Source of the DNA: DASUNQ01 sp044866775
Lineage (GTDB): Bacteria; Acidobacteriota; Thermoanaerobaculia; Multivoradales; UBA5704
NCBI GenBank assembly: GCA_044866775.1
Contig: JBIOUG010000095.1
Location: forward strand, 1-64,000
Length of the DNA stretch: 64,000 bases
Direction: 5' to 3'
The notes below the pieces were generated by a model. That model made no database searches and was not told where the DNA came from. It saw only the letters and a program-made list of their open reading frames with translations. Below are positions 17,860-27,212 of this stretch, one piece after another. A program made the position numbers and the translations under genes. Numbering within the stretch: position 1 is the stretch's first letter; the number at the start of each line of letters is the position of its first letter.

Positions 17860-20800
17860 ATGCGCTTCCGGCCCGTGCTCGCCACTGCAGCTCTGCTTCT
17901 CGCCGCCCTTCCTTGCCTGAATTCTCTTTCTGCGAATGGTCAACCGCCCGCCTTGCCGCCGCGGGCGCTCGAGCTGCGGACGCTGGGGATCGCGCAGCTC
18001 GAGAACGAGCAGCCGGCGGAGGCGGCGGCGACCTTCGCGGAGGTGGCGCGGCTGGTGCCGGGGGATCCGCTGGGCGACGCCAACCTGGCGGTCGCGCTGC
18101 TGCGCCAGCAGAAGAGCGACGAGGCGCTGGCGGCGATCGGGCGGGCGCTCGGGAAGACGCCGGGGCGGCCCGACCTGCTGGCGATCCAGGCGGAGGCGCT
18201 GCAGTGGGCCGGCGAGCCCGAGAAGGCGCTCGCGGCGCTCGAGCAGGCGATGGCCGCGGCGCCCGAGGATCTCGAGATCCTGTTCGCGGCGCAGCGCCTC
18301 GCCGTTACGCTCGAAGGCGAGGCGGCGGAGCGGGTGGGGGCGGCGGCGCTCGAGCGGCTGGCGCGGCTGCGGCCGGAGAACGTGGTGGTCCTGACGCAGC
18401 TCGGCAGCCGCGCGGTCCAGGCCGGCGACCGCACGGCGGCGACCGGCGCCTATCTGCGCCTGAAGGAGCTGCTCTGGCAGGCGCCGCAGGCGGAGGCGCT
18501 CCTGGGCCAGCTCCTGACGGCGCTCGAGGCGGGCGACCCGGCGGCGGTGCGGGTGCCGGCGCTGCGGCTCGAGAACGTCCTCAAGGTGACGCCGATGTAC
18601 CAGCAGGGGCTGCGCGAGCTGACCGCCGGGATCCAGGGGGTGCCGGTCACGCGCTTCGCCGGCGAGCCGCCGCCGGCGGCGTTCGGCGAGCCGGTGCCGG
18701 TCGAGCTGCGGGGCACGGCAATCGACGGCACGGCGACCGCCGGTTCGGGCCTCGCGGTGGGAGATTTCGACAACGACCAGAAGCCGGACCTGGCGCGGCT
18801 CGTCGCAGGTGAGGCGCCGGGCCTGGAAGTGCGTCTCGCAGCCGCCGGGTGGCAGGCGCACGGCTCGCCCGCCCACGAGGTCCGTGGGTTCACCGGCCTC
18901 GCCGCTCTCGACCTCGACAACGATGGGAAGCTCGATCTCCTGGGCTACGGCCCGGAGCGGACCGCGATGTTTCTGGGTAAGGGGGACGGGGCATTTGCCG
19001 CCGCACCCGAGCTTCTCGCCGCCGCGCGCGGCGCAACCGCCGCCACGGCCCTCGATTACGACATCGAAGGCGACCTGGACCTCGCGCTTGCCGGGGGCCC
19101 GGCAGGCGCGCCGGCGCCCGCCCAGCTCCTGCGGAATACCCTCGAAGGACCAGCGACGCCGCTGACGGCCGTCGGCGAGAAGACCTTCCCTTCCCTTCCC
19201 TGGAACGCAGTCCACCAGGCCCTCGCCACCGATCTCGATCGCGACGGCGACCTCGACCTCCTCCTCGCCCACGCCGGCGGCCTCGCCTGGCTCGACAACC
19301 TGCGCCAGGGGCGCTTCGCCGACCGCACCGCCGCCGCCGGCCTCGCCGCCGCGGGCAGCCCCGGGGAGGTCCTGACCGTCGCCAGCGCCGACCTCGACCA
19401 GGACGGCCTCCCCGACCTGATCGCGGCGCCGGCCGCCGGCGGGCTCCGCTTCCTCCGCAACGAGGGCGGGAAGTTCACGGCCTGGGACCTCGCGTCGGGC
19501 CTGGCGGGCGCCCCGCCGCCGGTCGTCCGCGCCCTCGCCACGCCCGACCTCGACAACGACGGCCGCGTCGACCTCGCCGTCGCCGGCGACTCCGGCGTGG
19601 CCGCGCTCTCGCGCCGCGGATCGGGCTTTGAGGCGATCCCCTTGACCGGCGGCCCGCCCCGCGCCACCGCCCTCGAGGCGGCCGACCTCGACGGCGACGG
19701 CGACCTCGACCTCCTCGCCGCCGGCCCGTCCGGCCTCCACCGCCTCGACAACCAGGGCGGCAACACGAACCACTGGCTGGCGGTGCGGCTCCAGGGGCTG
19801 GCCAAGGGGAACAGCAAGAACAACCTCTTCGGCGTCGGCTCGGTCGTCGAGGTGCGCGCCGGAGCGGCGTACCAGCTCCGCGAGGCGATGGGGCAGGTCG
19901 TGCACTTCGGCCTCGGGAGCCTCGCCAAGGCCGACCTGCTGCGCGTCGTCTGGCCGAACGGCGTGCCGCAGAACCGGCTCCAGCCGCGGCTCGACCAGCG
20001 CATCGTCGAGGAGCAGCTCTTGAAGGGGAGCTGCCCGTTCCTCTACGCCTGGGACGGGACCCGCATGGCGTTCGTCACCGATCTCCTCTGGGGGGCGCCG
20101 ATCGGCCTGCCGGTCGCCGAGGGGGTGTGGGCCGGCGCCGATCCCGACGAGCTGGTGCGGGTGGACGGCGCGCGCGCGGACGGCGGCAGCTACCGTCTGG
20201 CGGTGACCGAGGAGCTGTGGGAAGCGGCCTTCATCGACCGCCTGCGGCTCTGGGTCGTCGACGCCCCGGCCGAGGTCGAGGTGGCGAGCAGCCTGAAGAT
20301 CCTCCCCGGGCGGGTCCTGCCGGAAGCGGTCGTGGGCAGCCGCGGCCTGCGGCCGGTCGCGGCGGCCTGGGACGGCGCGGACCGGGACGTCACGGCGCGG
20401 GTCGCGGCGCGCGACGAGGTCTACGCCTCGGGGTACGAAGAGGGGCGCTACCAGGGAGTCGCGGCGCGCCCGTGGAGCTTCACCTTCGATCTCGGCGCGG
20501 CGCCCGGCGGTCCCGTGCGCCTCCACCTCGACGGCTGGATCTTTCCCGCCGACGCGAGCTTGAACCTCGCCGTCGCCCAGCGCGCCGTTCCCGGCCTCGT
20601 GCCGCCGCGCCTCGAGGTCGAGACCGCCGGCGGCTGGCGCGCGCTGCTGCCGGAGATGGGCTTCCCGGCCGGCAAGACGAAGACCATGGTCGTCGACACG
20701 CCGCCGCTGCCGCCCGGGGCGCGGCGCCTGCGCATCACGACCTCGCTCTGGCTCGCCTGGGACCGCGTCGCCTGGACGACCTCTCCGGCCGATACCGCGC

Positions 20801-21285
20801 CGCGCATCGTGGCCCGCCTCGCGCCGGCGCGCGCCGAGCTGCGCTTCCGCGGCTTCTCGCGCCTGGTGCGCAGCGCGCCCAACGCGCCGCACCGCTTCCT
20901 CTATGAGGAGACGTCGACCGCCTCCCCCTGGCTCCCCTTCCCCGGGCGCTATACGCGCTTCGGCGACGTGCGCGAGCTGCTGGGCGAGGCCGACGACCGC
21001 GCCGTCGTCATGGCCCCCGGCGACGAGATCGCCCTCGCCTTCGACGCCGGCGCTCTGTCCCCGCCCCCCGCCGGCTTCCGCCGCACCGTCTTCCTCGAGA
21101 GCTCCGGCTGGGACAAGGACGCCGACCGCAACACCTATGCGGCGGCCGCGGTCGAGCCGCTCCCCTTCCGCGCCATGAGCGGCTACCCGTACGGGCCGGG
21201 CGAGCGCTTCCCCGACACGCCGCTCCACCGCGAGTACCTGGCGACCTGGCTCACCCGGGAGGTGCCGCCGGCAGGCTTCGACTGA
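17860..21285 (+). CDS. Secreted TPR - FG-GAP/VCBS - ASPIC/UnbV (CRTAC-like) protein
   Basis: A 1141-aa exported protein. A signal peptide (residues 1-27) is followed by TPR-like helices to about residue 240. Seven or so FG-GAP/VCBS blades come next, each with a calcium-type loop such as GDFDNDQKPDLA, DLDNDGKLDLL and DLDGDGDLDLL. An ASPIC/UnbV domain is at about residues 640-720 (NHWLAVRLQG, VVWPNGVPQ). The last 400 residues are a beta-rich region of unknown family, beginning CPFLYAWDGTRMAFVTDLLWG. Such proteins are abundant in Acidobacteriota and are thought to act at the cell surface in binding or adhesion. It is transcribed towards the adaptor/ABC genes but separated by 55 nt. Confidence 0.85.
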   Translation: MRFRPVLATAALLLAALPCLNSLSANGQPPALPPRALELRTLGIAQLENEQPAEAAATFAEVARLVPGDPLGDANLAVALLRQQKSDEALAAIGRALGKTPGRPDLLAIQAEALQWAGEPEKALAALEQAMAAAPEDLEILFAAQRLAVTLEGEAAERVGAAALERLARLRPENVVVLTQLGSRAVQAGDRTAATGAYLRLKELLWQAPQAEALLGQLLTALEAGDPAAVRVPALRLENVLKVTPMYQQGLRELTAGIQGVPVTRFAGEPPPAAFGEPVPVELRGTAIDGTATAGSGLAVGDFDNDQKPDLARLVAGEAPGLEVRLAAAGWQAHGSPAHEVRGFTGLAALDLDNDGKLDLLGYGPERTAMFLGKGDGAFAAAPELLAAARGATAATALDYDIEGDLDLALAGGPAGAPAPAQLLRNTLEGPATPLTAVGEKTFPSLPWNAVHQALATDLDRDGDLDLLLAHAGGLAWLDNLRQGRFADRTAAAGLAAAGSPGEVLTVASADLDQDGLPDLIAAPAAGGLRFLRNEGGKFTAWDLASGLAGAPPPVVRALATPDLDNDGRVDLAVAGDSGVAALSRRGSGFEAIPLTGGPPRATALEAADLDGDGDLDLLAAGPSGLHRLDNQGGNTNHWLAVRLQGLAKGNSKNNLFGVGSVVEVRAGAAYQLREAMGQVVHFGLGSLAKADLLRVVWPNGVPQNRLQPRLDQRIVEEQLLKGSCPFLYAWDGTRMAFVTDLLWGAPIGLPVAEGVWAGADPDELVRVDGARADGGSYRLAVTEELWEAAFIDRLRLWVVDAPAEVEVASSLKILPGRVLPEAVVGSRGLRPVAAAWDGADRDVTARVAARDEVYASGYEEGRYQGVAARPWSFTFDLGAAPGGPVRLHLDGWIFPADASLNLAVAQRAVPGLVPPRLEVETAGGWRALLPEMGFPAGKTKTMVVDTPPLPPGARRLRITTSLWLAWDRVAWTTSPADTAPRIVARLAPARAELRFRGFSRLVRSAPNAPHRFLYEETSTASPWLPFPGRYTRFGDVRELLGEADDRAVVMAPGDEIALAFDAGALSPPPAGFRRTVFLESSGWDKDADRNTYAAAAVEPLPFRAMSGYPYGPGERFPDTPLHREYLATWLTREVPPAGFD

Positions 21286-21340
21286 GCGCCTGAAACCTGC
21301 CCGTCCCATTCCCGTAGAAGGGGGGCACCGAAGAGTTGTC

Positions 21341-22594
21341 ATGGACATCCCTCGCGCCGATCGTGCCCGCAGCCTCCGCCGCCGCCGCGTTGCCATCGCC
21401 GGCACCGCCGTGGCAGCCCTGGCGGCCATCACCTATGCCTCGACCCAGTTGAAGCCGGCGGCGCCCTCGGTGGACGGCGCCGGCCTCTGGATCGACACCG
21501 TCAAGCGCGGCCCGATGCTGCGCCAGGTCCGCGGCCCCGGCACGCTGGTGCCGGTCGAGGTGCGCTGGATCTCCGCCCCGGTCGAGGGGCGCATCGAGCG
21601 CATCCCGGCGCTCGCCGGCGCCGAGCTCGGCCCCGACACCGTCCTGATGGAGCTCTCGAACCCCGAGCTCGAGCAGCAGGCGTTCCAGGCCGAGTCGGAC
21701 CTGCGCGCCGCCCAGGCCGACCTCGAGGACCTGCGCGCCCAGCTCGAGAGCCAGGTGCTGGCGCAGCAGGCGACGGCGACGCGCGTCCTCTCCGAGAGCC
21801 GTGAGGCGGCCCTCGAGGCGGAGGCCAACGAGGCGCTGTCCAAGGACGGTCTGATCCCGGAGATCACCTTGAAGCGCTCGCGGCTGCGCGCCGAGCAGCT
21901 CGACCGCCAGGCCCAGATCGAGCAGCAGCGGGTCGAGAAGGCCAGGAGCTCGGCGGCCGCCCAGCTCGCGGCGCAGCAGGCGCGGGCGCAGCAGTTCCGC
22001 GACCTCTCGGCGCTGCGCCGCCGGCAGGTGGACTCGCTGCGCGTCCGCGCCGCCATCTCCGGCGTCCTCCAGGAGCTGCCGGTGCAGGTCGGGCAGCGGG
22101 TCGCGCCCGGCACGACGCTGGCGCGCGTCGCCCGCCCCGAGACGCTCAAGGCCGAGCTGCGCGTCCCCGAGACTCAGGCCAAGGACGTGGCCCTCGGGCA
22201 GGTGGCGGCGATCGACACCCGAAACGGCGTCGTGCCCGGCCGCGTCGCCCGCATCGACCCGGCGGCGCGCGAAGGCACGGTGACGGTCGACGTGACCCTG
22301 ACCGGGCCGCTGCCGCAGGGCGCGCGCCCCGACCTCTCGGTCGACGGCACGATCGAGATCGAGCGCCTCGCCGACGTCGTCTACATGGGGCGGCCGACCC
22401 ACGGCCAGCCGCACAGCACGATCGAGATCTTCAAGCTGGTCAAGGACGGGCGCGAGGCGGAGCGGGTGACCGTGCGGCTGGGCCGCAGCTCGGTCTCCAC
22501 CGTCGAGGTCCTCTCCGGCGTCAAGCCCGGCGACCAGGTCATCCTTTCCGACGTACCGGCCGCGGACGGTCAGGACCGCCTGCGCCTGGACTGA
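21341..22594 (+). CDS. HlyD/MacA-type periplasmic adaptor protein
   Basis: A 417-aa membrane-fusion adaptor. One N-terminal helix (about residues 15-33) anchors it. A first lipoyl half and a long coiled coil rich in Gln/Ala/Glu (about residues 105-230) follow, then the second lipoyl half with SGVLQELPVQVGQRVAPGTT, and a beta-barrel/MPD region ending in SGVKPGDQVILSD. It would bridge an inner-membrane transporter to the outside. Two ATPase genes follow, 24 and 48 nt apart, making an operon. Confidence 0.88.
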   Translation: MDIPRADRARSLRRRRVAIAGTAVAALAAITYASTQLKPAAPSVDGAGLWIDTVKRGPMLRQVRGPGTLVPVEVRWISAPVEGRIERIPALAGAELGPDTVLMELSNPELEQQAFQAESDLRAAQADLEDLRAQLESQVLAQQATATRVLSESREAALEAEANEALSKDGLIPEITLKRSRLRAEQLDRQAQIEQQRVEKARSSAAAQLAAQQARAQQFRDLSALRRRQVDSLRVRAAISGVLQELPVQVGQRVAPGTTLARVARPETLKAELRVPETQAKDVALGQVAAIDTRNGVVPGRVARIDPAAREGTVTVDVTLTGPLPQGARPDLSVDGTIEIERLADVVYMGRPTHGQPHSTIEIFKLVKDGREAERVTVRLGRSSVSTVEVLSGVKPGDQVILSDVPAADGQDRLRLD

Positions 22595-22618
22595 TCCATC
22601 CAATCCACGGAGGCTCAC

Positions 22619-23368
22619 ATGGCTTCTTCCGACCGCCCGCTGATCCACCTCGATGGCGTCACCAAGGTCTTCCTGACCGACGAGGTCGAGACCCACGCGC
22701 TTTCGGGCATCCACCTCGAGATCCGCAACGGCGAGTACGTCGCCATCGCCGGCCCGTCCGGCTGCGGCAAGACCACCCTGCTCTCGATCCTCGGCCTGCT
22801 CGACACGCCGAGCGACGGGCAGTACTGGCTCAACGGCAAGCAGGTGGCCGACCTCTCCTTCTCCGAGCGGGCCAGGATCCGCAACCGCGAGATCGGCTTC
22901 ATTTTCCAGGCCTTCAACCTGATCGGCGACCTGACGGTCTACGAGAACGTCGAGCTGCCGCTCACCTACCGCGGCATGGCGGCGAAGGAGCGCAAGGAGC
23001 GGGTGCAGGCGGCGCTCGAGCGCGTCGCCATGGCGCACCGCGCCAAGCACTATCCATCGCAGCTCTCGGGCGGCCAGCAGCAGCGCGTCGCGGTGGCGCG
23101 CGCGGTCGTCGGCAAGCCCTCGATCCTCCTCGCCGACGAGCCCACCGGCAACCTCGACTCGCGCAACAGCGAGCAGGTCATGGAGCTGCTCGACGAGCTG
23201 CACCGCGAGGGGGCGACCATCTGCATGGTCACCCACGACCCGCGCTACGCGCGCTACGCCAGCCGCTCGATCCACCTCTTCGACGGCAAGGTGGTCGAGG
23301 AGCAGGAGGGCGTCGAGCGCGCGATGGAGGAGCGCGAGCTCGCCCAGCGCGGCTTCGAGCTGAACTAG
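22619..23368 (+). CDS. ABC transporter ATPase, MacB/LolD-like (first of two)
   Basis: A 249-aa ATP-binding subunit with Walker A GPSGCGKTTLLS, Q-loop FIFQAFNLIGDLTVYENV, signature LSGGQQQRVAVARAV, Walker B ILLADEPTGNLDS and H-loop MVTHDP. The family drives FtsX/MacB-type permeases that export or extract substrates rather than transport through a classical channel. It lies 24 nt after the adaptor gene, with a clear GGAGG before the ATG. No permease gene is present in the operon. Confidence 0.93.
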   Translation: MASSDRPLIHLDGVTKVFLTDEVETHALSGIHLEIRNGEYVAIAGPSGCGKTTLLSILGLLDTPSDGQYWLNGKQVADLSFSERARIRNREIGFIFQAFNLIGDLTVYENVELPLTYRGMAAKERKERVQAALERVAMAHRAKHYPSQLSGGQQQRVAVARAVVGKPSILLADEPTGNLDSRNSEQVMELLDELHREGATICMVTHDPRYARYASRSIHLFDGKVVEEQEGVERAMEERELAQRGFELN

Positions 23369-23416
23369 GCCGGCGAGGCGGGCCGTGACCCGGCGGGCGG
23401 AGTCAGGAGCGCGCGC

Positions 23417-24085
23417 GTGATTCGTCTGCACAACGTCGAGAAGAGCTACGTCGCCGGGCCGCTCACCACCTGGGTGCTGCGGCGGATCGACCTCGACGTC
23501 GACGAGGGGGAGTTCGTCACCATCATGGGCCCGTCGGGCTCGGGCAAGACGACCCTGCTCTCGATCCTCGGCATGCTCGACGCCGCCTGGAGCGGCGAGT
23601 ACCACCTCCTCGACCAGCCGGTGCACGCGCTCAAGCAGAAGCAGCGGGCGCTGCTCGCCAAGCAGCACATCGGCTTCGTCTTCCAGAGCTACCACCTGCT
23701 CGACAGCCTGACGGTGGCCGAGAACCTCGACCTGCCGCTCTCCTACCGCGACGTGCCGCGCGGCCAGCGCCAGGCGCTGGTGGCCGACGCCCTCGACCGC
23801 TTCAACATCGTCGGCAAGAAGGACCTCTTCCCGACCCAGCTCTCGGGCGGGCAGCAGCAGCTCGTCGGCGTGGCGCGGGCGGTCATCGGCGCGCCGCGGC
23901 TGCTGCTCGCCGACGAGCCGACCGGCAACCTCCACTCGAGCCAGGCCGACGAGATCATGCGGCTCTTCAAGCGCCTCAACGACGAGGGCACGACCATCAT
24001 CCAGGTCACCCACTCCGAGCGCAACGCCGCCTACGGCAACCGCGTCGTCAACCTCCTCGACGGCTGGATCACGCCGGCGGACTAG
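23417..24085 (+). CDS. ABC transporter ATPase, MacB/LolD-like (second of two)
   Basis: A 222-aa ATP-binding subunit with Walker A GPSGSGKTTLLS, signature LSGGQQQLVGVARAV, Walker B LLLADEPTGNLHS and VTHSE at the H-loop. It is diverged from the first ATPase, so two different transporters, or one heterodimeric ATPase, may be served. The Walker B region ends NLHS rather than the usual NLDS; the catalytic Glu is kept. Start is GTG at 23417. Confidence 0.92.
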   Translation: MIRLHNVEKSYVAGPLTTWVLRRIDLDVDEGEFVTIMGPSGSGKTTLLSILGMLDAAWSGEYHLLDQPVHALKQKQRALLAKQHIGFVFQSYHLLDSLTVAENLDLPLSYRDVPRGQRQALVADALDRFNIVGKKDLFPTQLSGGQQQLVGVARAVIGAPRLLLADEPTGNLHSSQADEIMRLFKRLNDEGTTIIQVTHSERNAAYGNRVVNLLDGWITPAD

Positions 24086-24097
24086 CCGCCCCGCGGC

Positions 24098-24727
24098 CTA
24101 CTTGCGCCCGCGCTCGAGGTCGATGCCGCGCTTGCCGAGGACCTTCTTCAAGCGCCCGTAGAGGTTCTCGCCGAGCAGCGAGTTGGCGGTGACGGTGAGG
24201 TCGTGCAGCACCGTGTGCAGCTCCTCCGAGCCGCTCCAGTGGCGGTGGGCGTGGCGCTCGAGGTCGCCGCCGAAGACCTGGGAGAGGACGGCGGCGGCGA
24301 GCACCAGGTCGTCGAGGTAGCCGGCGCCGCCGATGATCGCCTCCGGCAGGAGGTCCATCGGCAGGATGAAGTAGGCGAGGGCGCCGCCGATGAGCGCCCG
24401 CGTCGGCCCGGGGACGTCCTTGTCGAGCGTCAGCCGGACCAGCAGCATGAAGATGTCGGGCACGAGGAGGAGCGCCTTGACGGCGCCGCTCGAGAGCTTC
24501 CCGCCCTTGCGCTCGACGGTCTGCACCACCCGCTCGCGCAGGCGGTCGTAGAAGGAGAGCAGACCGCTGTGCGGCAGCCCGGGATCGGCCGCAGCGAGCG
24601 CCGTCACCGAGCGCTCCTCGGCGGCGCGCATCTCCGGCGGCTCGAGGTACTCGGCGACTCCCGTCGCCGCCTCGCCGCCCGTCGGCCCGCCCGCCGGCAC
24701 GTCCTGAGGCTCTTTCCGCTCGGCCAT
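24098..24727 (-). CDS. DUF1232 (YkvA-like) membrane protein
   Basis: A 209-aa protein with a DUF1232 domain at about residues 110-160, recognised by ALAYFILPMDLLPEAIIG followed by GYLDDLVLA. An acidic N-terminal extension precedes it. The family has two short helices that probably associate with the membrane; its function is unknown. It converges on the second ABC ATPase gene, ending 12 nt away. Confidence 0.85.
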   Translation of the reverse strand: MAERKEPQDVPAGGPTGGEAATGVAEYLEPPEMRAAEERSVTALAAADPGLPHSGLLSFYDRLRERVVQTVERKGGKLSSGAVKALLLVPDIFMLLVRLTLDKDVPGPTRALIGGALAYFILPMDLLPEAIIGGAGYLDDLVLAAAVLSQVFGGDLERHAHRHWSGSEELHTVLHDLTVTANSLLGENLYGRLKKVLGKRGIDLERGRK

Positions 24728-24813
24728 CGCGATCTCCCCGCCCTCCCCGAGCCATGTTAGCAGCAGCTAGCGGTTCAAGGGACGTGCCACGCCGGCGCTC
24801 GGCGTCGCGACGA

Positions 24814-25803
24814 TCAGAAGACGTACGCGAGCGCGAAGCCGACCTGGGCGGCCATCATCATCAAGTACATGTGGCGCCAGGAGGGGTGGTTCTCGGTGGC
24901 GGTCAGGGAGGCGGGGTCGCGCAGCAGGAGGTAGACCGTGTAGCAGCCCCAGAGGGTGAGCGCGACGCCCAACGCCAGCAGCAGCGCCGGGTTGCCGGTC
25001 AGGATCGGCAGCTCGGGGTTGCGCGGGTCGCGCAGCACGATGCCGAGCGGCAGCAGCAGCCAGGGAAAGACGAAGAACGGGGCGATGATCCAGGCCGCCT
25101 TCTTGACGCCGTAGACGATCGGCAGCGTGCGACAGCCGCCGGCGCGGTCGCCCTCGATGTCGGCGAAGTCCTTGGTCGACAGCGACCCCAGCAGGAAGAG
25201 GCCGAAGACCGCGCCGATGTACCAGGGCTCCGCGAACCAGACCGGCGCCACCATGCCCCAGCCGGCGACCTTCAGGAGCACGCCGCGCGGAATGGCGATC
25301 GTCCAGTTGGCGAGCCAGCCGCGGGTCTTGGTGCGGCCGAGCGCCGGCGCCGAGTAGATGAAGGTGAAGAGGAGGCCGGCGAGGTAGATGAAGAAGCAGA
25401 CGCGCAGGGCGAGCGGCGCCGCGAGCTTCTCGGCCAGGGTGTCGTAGGGGTAGGGGACGACGATCCACACCGGGATGAGGGCCAGGGCGTAGAACAGCCA
25501 GGTGAATTTCCAAGCCTGGCGCGGCGACAGCTCGCCGGTCACCAGCGGCCGGCCCGGCTTGTTGAGGCGGTCGATCTCCAGGTCGTAGATCTGATTGATG
25601 GCGTTCGAGGCGGCGTTCATGAAGCTGGCGCAGAGCGAGCCGAGGGCGACCGTCAGCACGACCGAGAGCGTCAGCCGCGCTTGCGGGTCCGGGTTGTGCG
25701 CCGAGCCGAAGGCGCAGACGGCACCGGAGACGATGCCGAGGAGGGGCGGCAGGAGGGTGAATGGGCGAGCTAATTTCAGGTAGCGGGAAAGGCGCTCGCG
25801 CAT
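24814..25803 (-). CDS. UbiA-family prenyltransferase (homogentisate phytyltransferase-like)
   Basis: A 329-aa membrane prenyltransferase with eight or nine helices. The first Asp-rich motif is NAINQIYDLEIDRLNKPGRP and the second is KDFADIEGDRAGG; together they bind magnesium and a prenyl diphosphate. The form of the first motif is closest to the chlorophyll-synthase/homogentisate prenyltransferase branch. The ATG overlaps the stop of the phytol-kinase-like gene upstream, so the two are translationally coupled. Context suggests it uses a prenyl diphosphate made by that neighbour; the aromatic or other acceptor is unknown. Confidence 0.9.
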   Translation of the reverse strand: MRERLSRYLKLARPFTLLPPLLGIVSGAVCAFGSAHNPDPQARLTLSVVLTVALGSLCASFMNAASNAINQIYDLEIDRLNKPGRPLVTGELSPRQAWKFTWLFYALALIPVWIVVPYPYDTLAEKLAAPLALRVCFFIYLAGLLFTFIYSAPALGRTKTRGWLANWTIAIPRGVLLKVAGWGMVAPVWFAEPWYIGAVFGLFLLGSLSTKDFADIEGDRAGGCRTLPIVYGVKKAAWIIAPFFVFPWLLLPLGIVLRDPRNPELPILTGNPALLLALGVALTLWGCYTVYLLLRDPASLTATENHPSWRHMYLMMMAAQVGFALAYVF

Positions 25804-27212
25804 CAGCTCACCAGCGGCGCCAGCGCCATCGCCGCCAGCGCGCCCACCAGGGTGTTCAGGAAGTTGACCGCCTCGTTGTCGAGCCAGCCGCGGCGCTCGA
25901 TCGTGGCGCCGACGACGCTCTCCAAGGTGGTGCCGGCGAAGGCGGCGACGACGACCGGCACGACGCCCACCGGCGGGTAGAGCCCGACCGCGGCCCCGAG
26001 CGCCGCGATCGCGAGCGACGCCGCGACGCCGGCGAGCGTCCCTTCGACCGACACCGCTCCCTGAGTGCCGCGCGGCACCGGGCGGAGCGTCGTGATCAGG
26101 AAGGTGCGCCGGCCGAGGAGCTGGCCGATCTCCGACGAGGCGGTGTCGGAGGCGGCGGTGGCGAAGGCGCCGGCGAAAGCCAGGGCGAAGAGCACCGGGT
26201 GCGGCGTCACCGCGGCGAAGAGGGCGCAGACCGCCGCCACCGTGACGTTGGCGAGGGCGTGGCGCGCGCCGCGCCGGCCGCCTTCCTCCTGCGCCAGCTT
26301 CGCCGCCGCCTTGCGCCGGTAGCCGAGCTTGGTGGCCGCGCTGCCGATCACGAAGAAGGCGCCCAGGAGCAGGAATCCCCGCCAGTCGAGGAAGGTGTAG
26401 ATCGCGGTCCCCAGCACCCACCCCGCGACCACCCCCGAACGGTTGACCGAGCGCGCCGCGTAGGCCGCCCCGGCGAGGGCGGCGTTGATCGCCGCGCCGA
26501 TCAGGAAGCGGCTCCCGACGCCCCCCGCCGCCAGCCAGCGCTCCCACCCGCCCTGCGTCAAGAGCAGCCCGAAGAGGAAGAGGCCGGAGAGGAGCGGCAC
26601 CCCGAGGTTGTCGTCCAGTCCCTGCGGCAGCGACTCGAGCACGGCGGCGAAGACGGCCGCCGCCGCCCCGGCCGCCACGGCGAAGCTCCAGTCGTAGCGC
26701 CCCGGCGCCGTCCAGGCCAGGAGCCCCGCCGCCGCCACCGTGCCGAAGAGCGCGTAGGCGCCGCTCCCGGCCCAGCTCTTCTCGGGGTTCCACGGCAGCT
26801 TGCGCCGGCCGAGCGTCATGCCGACGACCGAGGCCATGCCGTCGCCGAAGGCGAGGATGCCCCAGGTCGCCGCCGCCACCTCGAGCCGCCGCCAGAAGAG
26901 GAGGACGAGCAGGAGCACGGAGAGCGGGTAGAGGACGATCCCGGCCGAGCCGCCGGCGGCCAGCTCGGCGTCGCGCCAGAGCCGCCGGCCGCCGACCCGC
27001 GGCAGCAGGAAGAGGTTCATCAGCAGCGCCGCGAGCGCGCAGACCGCCGACCAGAAGGGCCCGAGGAAGCGCAGCAGGAGGGCGATCGACCCCGTGCCCA
27101 TGTGGACCGTCTTGCGCAGCAGCTCGCGGCGCAGGGCGGCGGCGGCCGCCTGCCGATCGTCCCGATCGACGCCGGCTGACCCGGCCGGCGGCGCCGCCGG
27201 CGCGGGCGTCAC
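25803..27212 (-). CDS. Fused phytol/dolichol-kinase-like (VTE5-type) and DUF92 (VTE6-type) protein
   Basis: A 469-aa membrane protein with two families in one chain. Residues about 25-215 resemble CTP-dependent phytol/dolichol kinases, with RRELLRKTVHMGTG at the start and the signature FGDGMASVVG followed by PWNPEKSWAGS. Residues about 235-469 are a DUF92 domain with NRSGVVAGWVLG, GARHALANVTV, SDTASSEIGQLLG and VSVEGTLAGV. In plants the two families act in sequence: VTE5 makes phytyl phosphate and VTE6 makes phytyl diphosphate. A GTG at 27212 overlaps the epimerase stop, and the end overlaps the UbiA start. Substrate is an inference. Confidence 0.87.
   Translation of the reverse strand: MTPAPAAPPAGSAGVDRDDRQAAAAALRRELLRKTVHMGTGSIALLLRFLGPFWSAVCALAALLMNLFLLPRVGGRRLWRDAELAAGGSAGIVLYPLSVLLLVLLFWRRLEVAAATWGILAFGDGMASVVGMTLGRRKLPWNPEKSWAGSGAYALFGTVAAAGLLAWTAPGRYDWSFAVAAGAAAAVFAAVLESLPQGLDDNLGVPLLSGLFLFGLLLTQGGWERWLAAGGVGSRFLIGAAINAALAGAAYAARSVNRSGVVAGWVLGTAIYTFLDWRGFLLLGAFFVIGSAATKLGYRRKAAAKLAQEEGGRRGARHALANVTVAAVCALFAAVTPHPVLFALAFAGAFATAASDTASSEIGQLLGRRTFLITTLRPVPRGTQGAVSVEGTLAGVAASLAIAALGAAVGLYPPVGVVPVVVAAFAGTTLESVVGATIERRGWLDNEAVNFLNTLVGALAAMALAPLVS

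Noticed and set aside
17752..21432. 1226-aa minus-strand ORF opposite the FG-GAP gene
   Set aside because: It is an antisense shadow; the plus strand carries a signal peptide, FG-GAP calcium loops and an ASPIC domain.
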